This document shows, one piece after another, positions 7,292-15,538 of a stretch of DNA of 23,200 nucleotides. Under the pieces are notes generated by a model. The model worked only from the letters and a program-made list of their open reading frames with translations. It was not told the origin of the DNA and did no database searches. The number at the start of each line of letters is the position of its first letter. Positions within the stretch are counted from its first letter, which is position 1. Location of the stretch: contig CAYGEN010000007.1 of NCBI GenBank assembly GCA_964348955.1, positions 1 to 23,200 on the forward strand, given 5' to 3'. Source of the DNA: 2-01-FULL-51-21 sp964348955 (GTDB taxonomy: Bacteria; Patescibacteriota; Minisyncoccia; Phycocordibacterales; 2-01-FULL-51-21). The position numbers were made by a program, and so were the translations under genes.

Positions 7292-8682
7292 GCTACATGT
7301 GTTTTTAGATTAACCGAGCGGAGCAAAAAATCAAAAATCCGCTGTCCTGCTTTCCCGTCGAGTTTCCAGCATTGCTCTTCAACTATTTTCTTCCTCCCAG
7401 CTTGATCCATACGGGGGTCGCCGAGATACATCTTCGTATACGTAATCATTTCGTCACGATTGTGAGCAATGCGTACACCACCACTTTGCATAACGGGTAC
7501 ATAGTGCACCCGACTCTCTTCGTAAAATTGCTTGACGCTCTGGTAAAAAGGCCGCTCCTCCCACCCATCAAAGGCTACGTTGATAATCGGTTTGTCGAAT
7601 GCCGCCGCATCAATACTCATCGTCGAAGCCACATTGAAGGTAACGTCGCTGTGATACAGGGAATCAGCCAAATGCTCCATATCTTCTTTCATGATTTCTG
7701 AATATGATACCTCTCCCTCCTCGTGGTAGGTCACGGGTTTCTCCATAACCGAAATACCAGGGGTGAGCTTCAGGTCGCCGGCCTCCATATCTTTCGTCGG
7801 ATGCTGTCGCACCAATATTTGAACATCCCTAGGAAGCTCCCCTGACACAATCGCATCCTGCAGGATGCTCACGACCTGCCACGCCGTATCGAAAAACGGC
7901 GCAAAGAGAAGTAGGCGCTTATTCGGGTCCAAGCCGATTTTCTTGAAAAATGATTCACGCGAAGAACGCGGATGATTTACATAGTGGTCAAAATGCGGCA
8001 TACCGACCGGAATAACACGGCTTGGCTTGGCATCGAGATATGTCATAGCTTCTTCTTTGATGATTTCGTTATGAACAAGAAGAAAATCCGAGAGCCCGCG
8101 GATCGGATACTTTGCAAAGCCGATGGTATCCCATGAGTTTATCATGCCGACTGAAGGAACACCATAAGAACGTGCGGTGCGAATAAAGGCACGGTCAAAT
8201 CTTGACGAGACATGGGGAAGAAAAACAAGATTGGGACAATACTTGTCGAAGCACTGATGATAATCCTTTCGCCTGATAAGCTGGCGATCGAGAAACTTTA
8301 AAAAAAAACGGAGCGGTTGAAGATTGCCAACAATCGTAATTCCTGTCATGGCGTAGAAAAAGTGAAATCTTGAACCGCCAGCCGCCAGAATGAATCTTTT
8401 GCGATTGTGCCGCACTAACTTGGTATCGACATAGAAAAATGAAAGATGACGAAAAAAACGATCGAGGAACGAAAATGGCTCTGGAATGTCCTCAATACCT
8501 TCGACGAGAACATTCTCTCGACCAAACTCCTTTTGAAAGAGCGCGACACGGTGTTTTGCGGTCAGAATGACAATACGCAGATTAGGACGATTGGCAAACG
8601 CATTAAAAGCGTCATTCCGCAATATATTGCGCACTTGCTGACGGTGATAGATAAGAAAGAGGACCGTCTTTATCTCTTTCAT
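7288..8682 (-). CDS. GT-B-type polysaccharide transferase (paralogue B)
   Basis: A 464-residue paralogue of the proteins at 752-2173 and 8679-10088. It has SWDT (183-186), GMPHFDHY (227-234), GLDPNKR (250-256), RQHP (292-295), ASTMSIDAA (352-360), AFDGW (370-374) and the C-terminal CWKLDGKAGQRI. The pattern fits a retained GT-B nucleotide-sugar pocket, similar in style to CDP-glycerol/capsule transferases, without obvious membrane segments. Overlaps of four bases on both sides (7288-7291 and 8679-8682) place it in a tightly coupled operon between paralogue C and the methyltransferase. A T9 run (A9 at 8300-8308) lies in the coding region but the frame is intact. Substrate unknown. Confidence 0.8.
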   Translation of the reverse strand: MKEIKTVLFLIYHRQQVRNILRNDAFNAFANRPNLRIVILTAKHRVALFQKEFGRENVLVEGIEDIPEPFSFLDRFFRHLSFFYVDTKLVRHNRKRFILAAGGSRFHFFYAMTGITIVGNLQPLRFFLKFLDRQLIRRKDYHQCFDKYCPNLVFLPHVSSRFDRAFIRTARSYGVPSVGMINSWDTIGFAKYPIRGLSDFLLVHNEIIKEEAMTYLDAKPSRVIPVGMPHFDHYVNHPRSSRESFFKKIGLDPNKRLLLFAPFFDTAWQVVSILQDAIVSGELPRDVQILVRQHPTKDMEAGDLKLTPGISVMEKPVTYHEEGEVSYSEIMKEDMEHLADSLYHSDVTFNVASTMSIDAAAFDKPIINVAFDGWEERPFYQSVKQFYEESRVHYVPVMQSGGVRIAHNRDEMITYTKMYLGDPRMDQAGRKKIVEEQCWKLDGKAGQRIFDFLLRSVNLKTHVA

Positions 8683-10088
8683 GTGATAGAGGATTCGCGG
8701 CCTATAATCTCGTTAAGAAAATCAACATTTCGTTTGTAGGAATAACCGTCGGTCGGCTTGATAAGCAAGTCAACGATTTTCTTTCGGTTCTCTCGGTCAA
8801 TACTGCGGTCTTTAAGGTACATCATTATGTACTGTGCCACTTCATCCATGTTCTTTGCCACACGGACCGCGCCGCTTTCAACCACCGGCTTGTAGTGCGG
8901 AAAGTTCAAGATCTCGCTGAACTCATCGGCAAAACCGGAATTAATGACCGGCATGTCAAAAATGCACGCTTCAATGGAGACTGTTGAGGCAATGTTTACG
9001 CATACATCAGCGTACTTAAGCGTATCCTTCATGTTCGCCATATCTTCCGCGTCCATTTCAACTTTGTGCCCTCCTTTCGTCTGTGATTGTTTCAATTCCT
9101 GGCTCCCATACTCAATGCGCACATTCGGCATATTAAAAAACTCTTTATACAAATCAATGGGGTCTAGGGGATGGACGCGCACGAGCAAATTCAGTTTTTC
9201 TCCAAAGTGGTTTTCCTCCTGCCAGTTGAGAAAAGCGCGGATGAAATCAAATGAAAAAGAGCTGTAGCGGCGCGAGGCGGCAAGAATGGTTTTTCGGTTT
9301 GGGTCCAAGCCTTTGCGCGAAAGAAAAGTCTTGCGGTCAAGCTCATGCGGCGAAGGAAGAAAGTAGTGGTCAAACCGCGGGGTTCCCGCCACAAACACAT
9401 GCGCATCGTCATAGCCATGCAAATCAATGGCGCGACCTTTAATCCACTCATTCCAGCAGATGAGATAATCGGTCGCGCGGATATGCCGCGGGATGCTTGT
9501 CAGATTGTCCCATGAAAAATTTATGGCGACCGAAGGAATGCGCGCTTTGCGCGCGCAGAGCACCGCGTGAGTGTGATAAGGCTGAATGCCGGGCGTCGGC
9601 GTAAGAATGAGCGAGGGCTGGTATTTTTTGACATAGTGCTTAAATTGCCGATATTCTGGAATATAGAGCGCTTCAAGCCAGAGCATCCGTTTCGGCGAAA
9701 ACAAAGTATTCGGCAACAGACGCCCGATACGACGCAAGAAAAGCCGCTTTTTGTCAGTAGCGCGTCGGTTGCGCCACGCTACGGCATTGTCCCAATTAAA
9801 GTTCTGGATAAGTTCGTTTCGCAAATATACTTCAAAAAGCATCCGCCACCTGCGGTCCGGCAACGGCAAGATGATATAGGTAATGTTTTCGTTTTTATAA
9901 TACTCCGTATCCGGGTCATCAATGCCATCGAGGTCTTTAAGAAAAACCACGACGCGGTACGTTGAACTCAAGTACTCAACGTAGCGAGTCTGCAAAAGAT
10001 CAGACATGTAAGAGCGGCTCCCGATAAATAAAAAAACGGTCTTTCGTCCCGCCCCACCTTGCATGTTCATACTCATAGAATACTCCAT
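8679..10088 (-). CDS. GT-B-type polysaccharide transferase (paralogue C)
   Basis: A 469-residue member of the same three-paralogue family: SWDN (192-195), GTPRFDHY (235-242), GLDPNRK (260-266), RVHP (304-307) and ASTVSIEA (367-374). It lacks the CWK-DGKA ending of the other two and instead ends in a PTDGYSYKRN-type stretch, so it is the most divergent. I chose the ATG at 10088, seven bases after the GtrA stop, with an AGGGG Shine-Dalgarno-like site four bases upstream; further in-frame ATGs follow at residues 5, 7 and 9. Its stop overlaps the start of paralogue B. It probably adds one residue of the surface glycan; donor and acceptor are unknown. Confidence 0.8.
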   Translation of the reverse strand: MEYSMSMNMQGGAGRKTVFLFIGSRSYMSDLLQTRYVEYLSSTYRVVVFLKDLDGIDDPDTEYYKNENITYIILPLPDRRWRMLFEVYLRNELIQNFNWDNAVAWRNRRATDKKRLFLRRIGRLLPNTLFSPKRMLWLEALYIPEYRQFKHYVKKYQPSLILTPTPGIQPYHTHAVLCARKARIPSVAINFSWDNLTSIPRHIRATDYLICWNEWIKGRAIDLHGYDDAHVFVAGTPRFDHYFLPSPHELDRKTFLSRKGLDPNRKTILAASRRYSSFSFDFIRAFLNWQEENHFGEKLNLLVRVHPLDPIDLYKEFFNMPNVRIEYGSQELKQSQTKGGHKVEMDAEDMANMKDTLKYADVCVNIASTVSIEACIFDMPVINSGFADEFSEILNFPHYKPVVESGAVRVAKNMDEVAQYIMMYLKDRSIDRENRKKIVDLLIKPTDGYSYKRNVDFLNEIIGRESSIT

Positions 10089-10095
10089 GACGCCC

Positions 10096-10731
10096 CTAGA
10101 GGTTACCGATACCCTTTACGCTACGAAAGACAAACAGGCGGTAACTCAAAAAATTCCACACCATGGTTACAAACACCGCCGCGATAACGCCAATGTTGGC
10201 CCACAACTCCGCGGCAACACCTTGAGGCACGCCAATGACATTCACCAGTAAGGATGCGGTGCTGACATTGATAACTATCCCAACGAGGTTGACCCCTGCG
10301 TACTTCCCGAACTCAAGGTGCACCCGCTCTTCAAGCGATTGGAAGGTCCAGAACCTATTGAGAAAGTACCCGTTGAGAAGCGCCAGCAAAAAGGTGCCGG
10401 TTTTAAACGCAGTGAAATACCAACCACTGGCGTGTCCCGTGAGCGCAATAAGGATGTTGATGACCGCAATCTCAATTGCGGTTGACACAAAACCGACTAT
10501 GCAGAATCGAGCAAGTTGCGGCAGTATCGGCACCCATCTTGCAAGATAGAAAAACGAGATAAAACCGACAACACTAATCACGGGAGAGAAGAACACCGAG
10601 AACGGAATAAGAACATTTAAATGCGGCGTTGCATGAGCAAAAAATGCCATAGCAATGAGCGCTCCCCCGGCGAACCCGAGGCCGATTGACATATAAATAT
10701 CATGACGATGTTGTTGGAGTGTCTCTAACAT
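10096..10731 (-). CDS. GtrA-family membrane protein, putative polyprenyl-phosphate-sugar flippase
   Basis: I place the start at ATG 10731 (MLETLQQ), giving 211 residues, because the frame upstream of it lies inside the oxidoreductase gene and encodes no recognisable sequence. Two hydrophobic segments come first (IGLGFAGGALIAMAFF and VFFSPVISVVGFISFFYLA), then the four-helix GtrA domain beginning QLARFCIVGFVSTAIEIAVI and ending with WNFLSYRLFVF, a typical GtrA ending. GtrA proteins are thought to flip undecaprenyl-phosphate-linked sugars across the membrane. The extra N-terminal helices are not part of the basic domain. It overlaps the end of the oxidoreductase gene by seven bases. With the GT2 and GT-C-like genes at 14816-17389 it could form a Gtr-type glycan decoration system. 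Confidence 0.85.
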   Translation of the reverse strand: MLETLQQHRHDIYMSIGLGFAGGALIAMAFFAHATPHLNVLIPFSVFFSPVISVVGFISFFYLARWVPILPQLARFCIVGFVSTAIEIAVINILIALTGHASGWYFTAFKTGTFLLALLNGYFLNRFWTFQSLEERVHLEFGKYAGVNLVGIVINVSTASLLVNVIGVPQGVAAELWANIGVIAAVFVTMVWNFLSYRLFVFRSVKGIGNL

Positions 10732-12002
10732 GCCACAAGAAGCTCTCGCGAAAGCTCCCGCCCTGCGTGGAAGCTGTGGTCGGTTCCGCGATCCCACGGG
10801 TAGATATGCGACATGGAAACCCACCAGAGTCCGGGAACGGCGGTCCTAAAGGCGGGTCGGCGGGAACCGTATCCGACCGTTACCACGGGCTGTGTGTAGG
10901 GCGCTCTGCCAACGTGCCGCTCGGCCACAAGCTTTTCAGAAAAATTGGGAAAAATTTCTTTCAGCTTGGCGAAGAAGCGCGCAAGGAGCTCTTCTTCGCC
11001 AAGCTGAAAAAGCGGGTCTGTAATGGCAAGGTAGCGCGCAAGATACATCGGATGCAGTCCTCCGTAGGTTTTCTCGGAAACAAAATTAGTTTGCTCAATC
11101 GCTACAACAAAAGGCGAGGTGGCGTCATTCACATTGACCCAGTAGTTATTGGTAAGCCGTCTCGTAAGACCAAGTATCACACAGATGGTGCCAAGATATG
11201 GATACCCTTGAAGCGCGCGCTTGGCATCATCCGGCAATACGCTTCCGGCAATGGCTTGAAACGCCGCCGGTGGGGCCGCAACAATGACTTGGTCAAATAT
11301 ATCCGTGCCGGCGTCAGAGGTGATGACAAAGGAGTTCCCCGTTTTAGAGAGCGCGCGCACGGCAGAGCCGGCATGCACGATAACCCCGCTTTGTTTGAGA
11401 TGTTCTGCCACCGCATTGATAAAGGTAAAAAATCCTCCCTCAAAATAACCGAACTTTGAAGGTCGCTCATAAATTCTCCCCCAAAGCCAAACCATGGAGA
11501 TTTCGTTTGCGTAGGCGCCAAATTTAGATTCCAGGAGCGGCTTCCATATGACGCGGTAGGCGTCTTCGCCCAAATGCCGCTTGAGCCAGTCCGCCGCCGA
11601 AATATTTTCAAAGTCTCGCCAGTTACGCTTTCCCTTGCAATAAATGGTGAAGAGCCCGGTCTTCAGCCGACCCGCGAGTGGAAGCGGCGTGAACGAGAGA
11701 AGGTCAAGGGCTCCGGTAAAGGGATAGAGCACGCCATCGTAGTAAAGCGCCGTAGTCGCCTTCTTAAAAAATACCTTGTCGTAAAAACCAAGCGTCTTCG
11801 CCACCTCCCAAAAATCGTGGTAGGTCGGGAAGAGATGGTGGTAGTACTGCTCGATTGGTACGCCACCTACCGTGACCGAAGCGGCAAGCCCCCCGAGCTG
11901 TGAACTTTTTTCAAAGAGGGTAATGGTATGCCCCTTGCCGAGCAGCTCATAAGCGACACCGAGCCCCGCCATGCCGCCGCCGATGATAGCTATTTTCATC
12001 AA
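10725..12002 (-). CDS. FAD-dependent oxidoreductase, amine-oxidase/UDP-galactopyranose-mutase-like
   Basis: A 425-residue flavoprotein with an N-terminal dinucleotide-binding motif IAIIGGGMAGLGVAYEL (4-20), an acidic strand end at E31 (LFEKSSQLGGLA), and a C-terminal FAD-contacting region near SMSHIYPWDRGTDHS. The layout matches the NAD(P)-binding-8 and amine-oxidase group that includes protoporphyrinogen oxidase, phytoene desaturase-like enzymes and UDP-galactopyranose mutase. Its place between a sugar SDR and GtrA points to modification of a sugar or a lipid-linked sugar rather than haem or carotenoid work. The start could be either of two adjacent ATG codons (12002 or 11999). The exact reaction cannot be called. 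Confidence 0.88.
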   Translation of the reverse strand: MMKIAIIGGGMAGLGVAYELLGKGHTITLFEKSSQLGGLAASVTVGGVPIEQYYHHLFPTYHDFWEVAKTLGFYDKVFFKKATTALYYDGVLYPFTGALDLLSFTPLPLAGRLKTGLFTIYCKGKRNWRDFENISAADWLKRHLGEDAYRVIWKPLLESKFGAYANEISMVWLWGRIYERPSKFGYFEGGFFTFINAVAEHLKQSGVIVHAGSAVRALSKTGNSFVITSDAGTDIFDQVIVAAPPAAFQAIAGSVLPDDAKRALQGYPYLGTICVILGLTRRLTNNYWVNVNDATSPFVVAIEQTNFVSEKTYGGLHPMYLARYLAITDPLFQLGEEELLARFFAKLKEIFPNFSEKLVAERHVGRAPYTQPVVTVGYGSRRPAFRTAVPGLWWVSMSHIYPWDRGTDHSFHAGRELSRELLVAC

Positions 12003-12018
12003 CCGTATCTTACCACAC

Positions 12019-12975
12019 TCACTTTTTTTGACGCATACGGTCCAAACTGCTCAATCGGCTTTTATTCCACTCAACCGTCATTCGTAACCCTTCTTGAAGC
12101 GTTACGCGAGGTTCCCAGCTGAGCATTTTTTTTGCCTTCATGCTATCAATCGCGTGCACCATTACTTCGCCATTCCGCAGAGGTCGTGCACCCCTCTTTA
12201 CCATGCCGAGGCCGATATGCGCCTCAATCATCGCGGCAACCGCAGAGAGTGACACCGGTCGTCCAGATGCAAGATGCACCACACCTTTAACACTTGTTTT
12301 GGTTCTCAAAGCCATAAGACCGGAGACAAGGTCGTCAATATAGAGAAAATCTCGTTTCTGCGTTCCCGGTGACATGTTGAATGTTTCCCCGCGAAGAAGC
12401 GTCGTGATACAGTCGGGAATAAACATAGACCCCTCTTGCCCGGGACCGTACACAATGGAAGTGCGTACGGTAACGGTCGCCAAACCAAAGTGGCGCATCG
12501 CGAACTCCACCGTTTTGGTCTCCATAAGTTTCGTAAGTCCGTAGAATGAAATGGGCACCTCCCGACTCGTCTCGTCAACGGGAAATACCTCTCCGCCGAC
12601 ACACTCGTCGAGCGTGCCAAGATTCACGAGCCGCGGGCGCTTGCCTACGAGTGAAAGGGTGGACAGGGCGTTCACCAGATTAAGCGTGCCACGCACATTT
12701 GTTTCAAACATATTCTCAAGTACGCTCTCCTCTTTTGATATAACCGCGGCAAGATGAAAAACCATATCGGGACGAAAGTGACGTAGTGCGCTTCCGAGCA
12801 CTTTCTCATCTCTCACATCTCCGGGGTAGAGGTGCACACCCTTCCGCGAGGAATCCTTTTTCTTGTCCCGCTTTTCATAGAGCGCAACCACTCCTCCCGA
12901 CTGAAGAAGCGCCTCGGTAAGATGCGTACCGATAAACCCCGCCCCGCCTGTGAGAAAGAAGCGTCGTGCCACCAT
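12019..12975 (-). CDS. NAD(P)-dependent sugar SDR, candidate CDP-4-keto-6-deoxyhexose reductase/epimerase
   Basis: A 318-residue extended SDR. The cofactor loop TGGAGFIG is at 9-16, followed by a GDVRD (52-56) and HLAA (74-77) pair. The catalytic YGLTK is at Y145-K149 with T121 in the usual Ser/Thr position, and FLYIDDLV supports the sugar-nucleotide epimerase/dehydratase family. It starts eight bases after the RfbG-like gene stops, so it is likely to act on that enzyme's CDP-4-keto-6-deoxyglucose product, as a 4-reductase or an epimerase. A plain UDP- or dTDP-sugar epimerase role is possible. Family is certain, function inferred from position. Confidence 0.88.
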   Translation of the reverse strand: MVARRFFLTGGAGFIGTHLTEALLQSGGVVALYEKRDKKKDSSRKGVHLYPGDVRDEKVLGSALRHFRPDMVFHLAAVISKEESVLENMFETNVRGTLNLVNALSTLSLVGKRPRLVNLGTLDECVGGEVFPVDETSREVPISFYGLTKLMETKTVEFAMRHFGLATVTVRTSIVYGPGQEGSMFIPDCITTLLRGETFNMSPGTQKRDFLYIDDLVSGLMALRTKTSVKGVVHLASGRPVSLSAVAAMIEAHIGLGMVKRGARPLRNGEVMVHAIDSMKAKKMLSWEPRVTLQEGLRMTVEWNKSRLSSLDRMRQKK

Positions 12976-12983
12976 AGTATTTG

Positions 12984-13970
12984 CTACCGCGCCTTCTCCT
13001 CGCTCCTATACCACTCGACCGTTTTTTGGAGGCCTTCATCAAAGGAGAACAAGGGCTTCCACTGAAGCTCGGCGCGGGCCCTTGAGGAGTCAAGATACTG
13101 ATGTCTGATTTCCTGCTTCGCCGTGTTTAAGACCACCATAGGGACCTCTTTTCCCCCGAACAGTTTCCCGATTGCCTGAATGACACTCATGACCGTCTGG
13201 GGATTATCACTCCCGAAGTTGTATGCTTTCCCATACTCTTTCTTCACTGCCATATGCTCGGCAAGCGTAAGATACGCACGGATGACGTCCTCAATGTAGA
13301 TAAAATCCCGCTCATACGTTCCATCGCTTCTCATCTGAAAAGGTCTCCCTTCCATAAGCGCTTCTATAACGCTCGGAATGAGGCGGGATTTATTTTGGTC
13401 TCCACCGCCAAAAATATTGGCGCACCTCGTCACCGAAACCGTCAAACGATAGAGTGACGCGTACATGAGGCTAATGCGGTCGGCACAATTTTTCGAAAGA
13501 TCATAAGGATGCTCATCCCCCTCTAGCTCCATCGATTCGGTATAAGGGAGGATTTTCTGCGCGCCGTAGGCCTTATCAGAGGAGGCGACAATCACGCAAG
13601 GCGTCACTCGGGCGCCAGAACTCATACGCACAACCTCTAAAAGAACGCTCGTTCCCCGCACATTGACGTCAAGCGTCTCGGCTGGATTATTGAGCGCCTC
13701 TTCAACAATCGTTATCGCGGCGAGGTGAAATACCGTTTCAAAAGAGTACTTTGCAAAAAGGGCCGTGAGCAACTTTTCGTCACGAATATCGCCAGAAATA
13801 AACGTAACGCTACCGACCTCTTTTTTCGGGAATGCACTCCCAAGATTCGGAAGCGCTTTCTTGCGGTCAAGCACCACGACACGCGCGCCCTTTCCCGCAA
13901 GGGTGCGCGCAAGCCATGAACCGACGAATCCGCCACCGCCGGTTATGAGCACTGATCGGTTATTCCACAT
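12984..13970 (-). CDS. rfbG: CDP-glucose 4,6-dehydratase-like SDR
   Basis: A 328-residue extended SDR that should convert CDP-glucose to CDP-4-keto-6-deoxyglucose. The cofactor loop TGGGGFVG lies at 10-17, SGDIRD near 59-64, FHLAA at 81-85, SSDKAYG at 130-136 and the catalytic pair at Y156/K160 in HPYDLSKNCAD. The SSDKAYG and PYDLSK-x-CAD combination is typical of the CDP-glucose dehydratase branch. The strongest support is the gene directly before it, a glucose-1-phosphate cytidylyltransferase that would supply CDP-glucose, 12 bases away. The protein is somewhat shorter than enterobacterial RfbG, so a related NDP-sugar dehydratase or epimerase cannot be excluded. Confidence 0.83.
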   Translation of the reverse strand: MWNNRSVLITGGGGFVGSWLARTLAGKGARVVVLDRKKALPNLGSAFPKKEVGSVTFISGDIRDEKLLTALFAKYSFETVFHLAAITIVEEALNNPAETLDVNVRGTSVLLEVVRMSSGARVTPCVIVASSDKAYGAQKILPYTESMELEGDEHPYDLSKNCADRISLMYASLYRLTVSVTRCANIFGGGDQNKSRLIPSVIEALMEGRPFQMRSDGTYERDFIYIEDVIRAYLTLAEHMAVKKEYGKAYNFGSDNPQTVMSVIQAIGKLFGGKEVPMVVLNTAKQEIRHQYLDSSRARAELQWKPLFSFDEGLQKTVEWYRSEEKAR

Positions 13971-13982
13971 ATGCCATAATGG

Positions 13983-14807
13983 TTACGCGGACCACACCTT
14001 CCAGCCCGCCTTGCCGGTTTCCCATTCTTTACTCAGATACTCCATGTCGCGCCTCGTGTCCATGCACTGCCAGTAACCGTCATGGCGATACATGGCAAGT
14101 TTCCTGTCTTTGGCAACTTTCGGCAACACGTCGTGTTCAAAATTGAGATTCCGATGTTTTGAAAAATAGGAAAAGATGCCCTTCTGTAAGACAAAGAAGC
14201 CGCCGTTAATCCTGCCCGCATCAGATTGGTCTTTTTCCCGGAATTGAACCGCCAAGTCGCCCTCCGTTACTAAAATGCCAAACCGAGCCGGCGGAAGAAC
14301 ACCGGTGACCGTGGCTAATTTTTTGTGTGAGACGTGAAATGACAAAAGCGCAGAGATATCAATATCGCCAACACCATCCCCATACGTCAGCATAAAAAGG
14401 TCATTTTTCAGATAGGGCTTTACGTGCAAAAGACGCGACCCCGTTTCCGCATCGTCTCCCGTATCAACAATGGTAACCTCCCACGGTTCATGAGCTTTTG
14501 TGTGGGTCGTCAGAGTAGTGCCATTGCCATCTAAGGAGACCGTGAAATCCGCGTGGAGTGCGTGGTAATTTAAGAAAAATTCCTTTATTTTTTCCCCTTT
14601 GTAACCGACCGGCAAAATGAAGCGCCGAAAACCGTAGGCACTGTATATTTTCATGATATGCCACAGAATCGGCATGTTCCCTATCCGTACCAGCGGTTTT
14701 GGAATGCTTTCAGTTTCCTCTCGTAATCGAGTACCTTTGCCGCCGCAGAAAATAACGACGGGGATATCGGCGTGCTTCGCATGAATGGCTGTTTGTTTCT
14801 TCGGCAT
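13983..14807 (-). CDS. rfbF: Glucose-1-phosphate cytidylyltransferase
   Basis: A 274-residue sugar-phosphate nucleotidyltransferase that makes CDP-glucose from CTP and glucose 1-phosphate. The loop FCGGKGTRLREET (20-32), IPKPLVRIGNMPILWHIM, VGYKGEKIKEFFLNY, WEVTIVDTG (109-117) and TYGDGVGDID (141-150) follow the RfbF pattern closely; the VDTG and TYGDGV-D segments separate it from dTDP- and UDP-glucose pyrophosphorylases. Length is normal for the family. The next gene encodes the matching 4,6-dehydratase. The ATG is preceded by an AT-rich stretch with no close Shine-Dalgarno site. This is one of the most secure calls in the window. Confidence 0.95.
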   Translation of the reverse strand: MPKKQTAIHAKHADIPVVIFCGGKGTRLREETESIPKPLVRIGNMPILWHIMKIYSAYGFRRFILPVGYKGEKIKEFFLNYHALHADFTVSLDGNGTTLTTHTKAHEPWEVTIVDTGDDAETGSRLLHVKPYLKNDLFMLTYGDGVGDIDISALLSFHVSHKKLATVTGVLPPARFGILVTEGDLAVQFREKDQSDAGRINGGFFVLQKGIFSYFSKHRNLNFEHDVLPKVAKDRKLAMYRHDGYWQCMDTRRDMEYLSKEWETGKAGWKVWSA

Positions 14808-14815
14808 ATAGAAAA

Positions 14816-15508
14816 TTAATATCCTTTCTTTAATTTATAGACAAACATATTTTTGAGAAATTGAAAAACGGCCTTAATGTTTACTTTAGAATATCCCGCC
14901 TCTCGCTTGCGCCACACTACCGGCACCTCGGTCGGCCGGTGCCCCGCGCGGGCAGCCTTTATTATGCATTCGGAGTCAATAAACCAGTCCTTAGATTCCA
15001 GATGCAGTTTCTCGAGGAGTTCTCGACGTATAAATTTCGGTGACCCATTCACATCAGTAGAGAGCGGTCCGAACAAGAAACGAAACAGCGCCGTGTAGGC
15101 CGTACTCTGTACCTTCCGCGCCAAATCTTTTGTTGATTGTTTCCGCTCGCCCTTACAAAAAGAACTGCCTGTTTCAAGGAGTACTTTATACACCAGACCT
15201 ATCTCCTCGGCAACAAGCTGCCCGTCCGCTCCCGCCCAACCGAGCACTTCTCCTCGAGCCGCTTGAAGACCGCATAAAACCCCATGCCCAAAGCCTTCAT
15301 TCGGATGGACGGAAACAACGACCAATTCAGGAAATCGTTTCTGCAAGGAAGCGAGCGCCAGGGCGGTATCGTCACTTGACCCATTGTTGACCACGACCAC
15401 CTCAAAGGACGGTTCAAGGCGACGCAGTTCCCTAGAGAGGTCGGAAACCACGCGAGGTAGCACGTGGGCTTCATTATATGCAGGTAGTACGACAGAAAGT
15501 TTGAGCAT
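14816..15508 (-). CDS. Family 2 glycosyltransferase, polyprenyl-phosphate-sugar synthase-like
   Basis: A 230-residue GT-A enzyme beginning MLKLSVVLPAYNEA at ATG 15508; an in-frame TTG at 15535 could add nine residues but these lack family character. Motifs are VVVNNGSSDDT (38-48), the DxD-like GADGQ (93-97), DVNGSPKFIRRE, and a C-terminal VPVVWRKREAGYSKVN. It resembles dolichol/polyprenyl-phosphate mannosyl- or glucosyltransferases (DPM1/GtrB type). Unlike GtrB it has no clear C-terminal membrane helices. It follows the GT-C-like membrane protein after a 30-bp gap, and a separate GtrA gene lies downstream; together they suggest a lipid-linked sugar donor route. The sugar is unknown. Confidence 0.9.
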   Translation of the reverse strand: MLKLSVVLPAYNEAHVLPRVVSDLSRELRRLEPSFEVVVVNNGSSDDTALALASLQKRFPELVVVSVHPNEGFGHGVLCGLQAARGEVLGWAGADGQLVAEEIGLVYKVLLETGSSFCKGERKQSTKDLARKVQSTAYTALFRFLFGPLSTDVNGSPKFIRRELLEKLHLESKDWFIDSECIIKAARAGHRPTEVPVVWRKREAGYSKVNIKAVFQFLKNMFVYKLKKGY

Positions 15509-15538
15509 AGAAAGTTGGATACAAGAGATGTCCAAGGA

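Noticed and set aside
8300..8308. A9 run (T9 on the coding strand) in GT-B paralogue B as a second slippage site
   Set aside because: The frame is intact across it and the encoded residues fit; A/T runs of this length are common here, so nothing shows switching.
10732..10824. N-terminal extension of the GtrA protein
   Set aside because: The 31 extra residues overlap the oxidoreductase C terminus and look like out-of-frame sequence; ATG 10731 gives a normal start.
10686..11459. A 257-codon open frame on the plus strand
   Set aside because: It is antisense to the FAD oxidoreductase, whose motifs and frame are clear, and its translation is very basic and lacks domains.
15509..15535. TTG start for the GT2 gene
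   Set aside because: The nine added residues do not match GT2 N termini, and ATG 15508 begins directly at the first beta strand.
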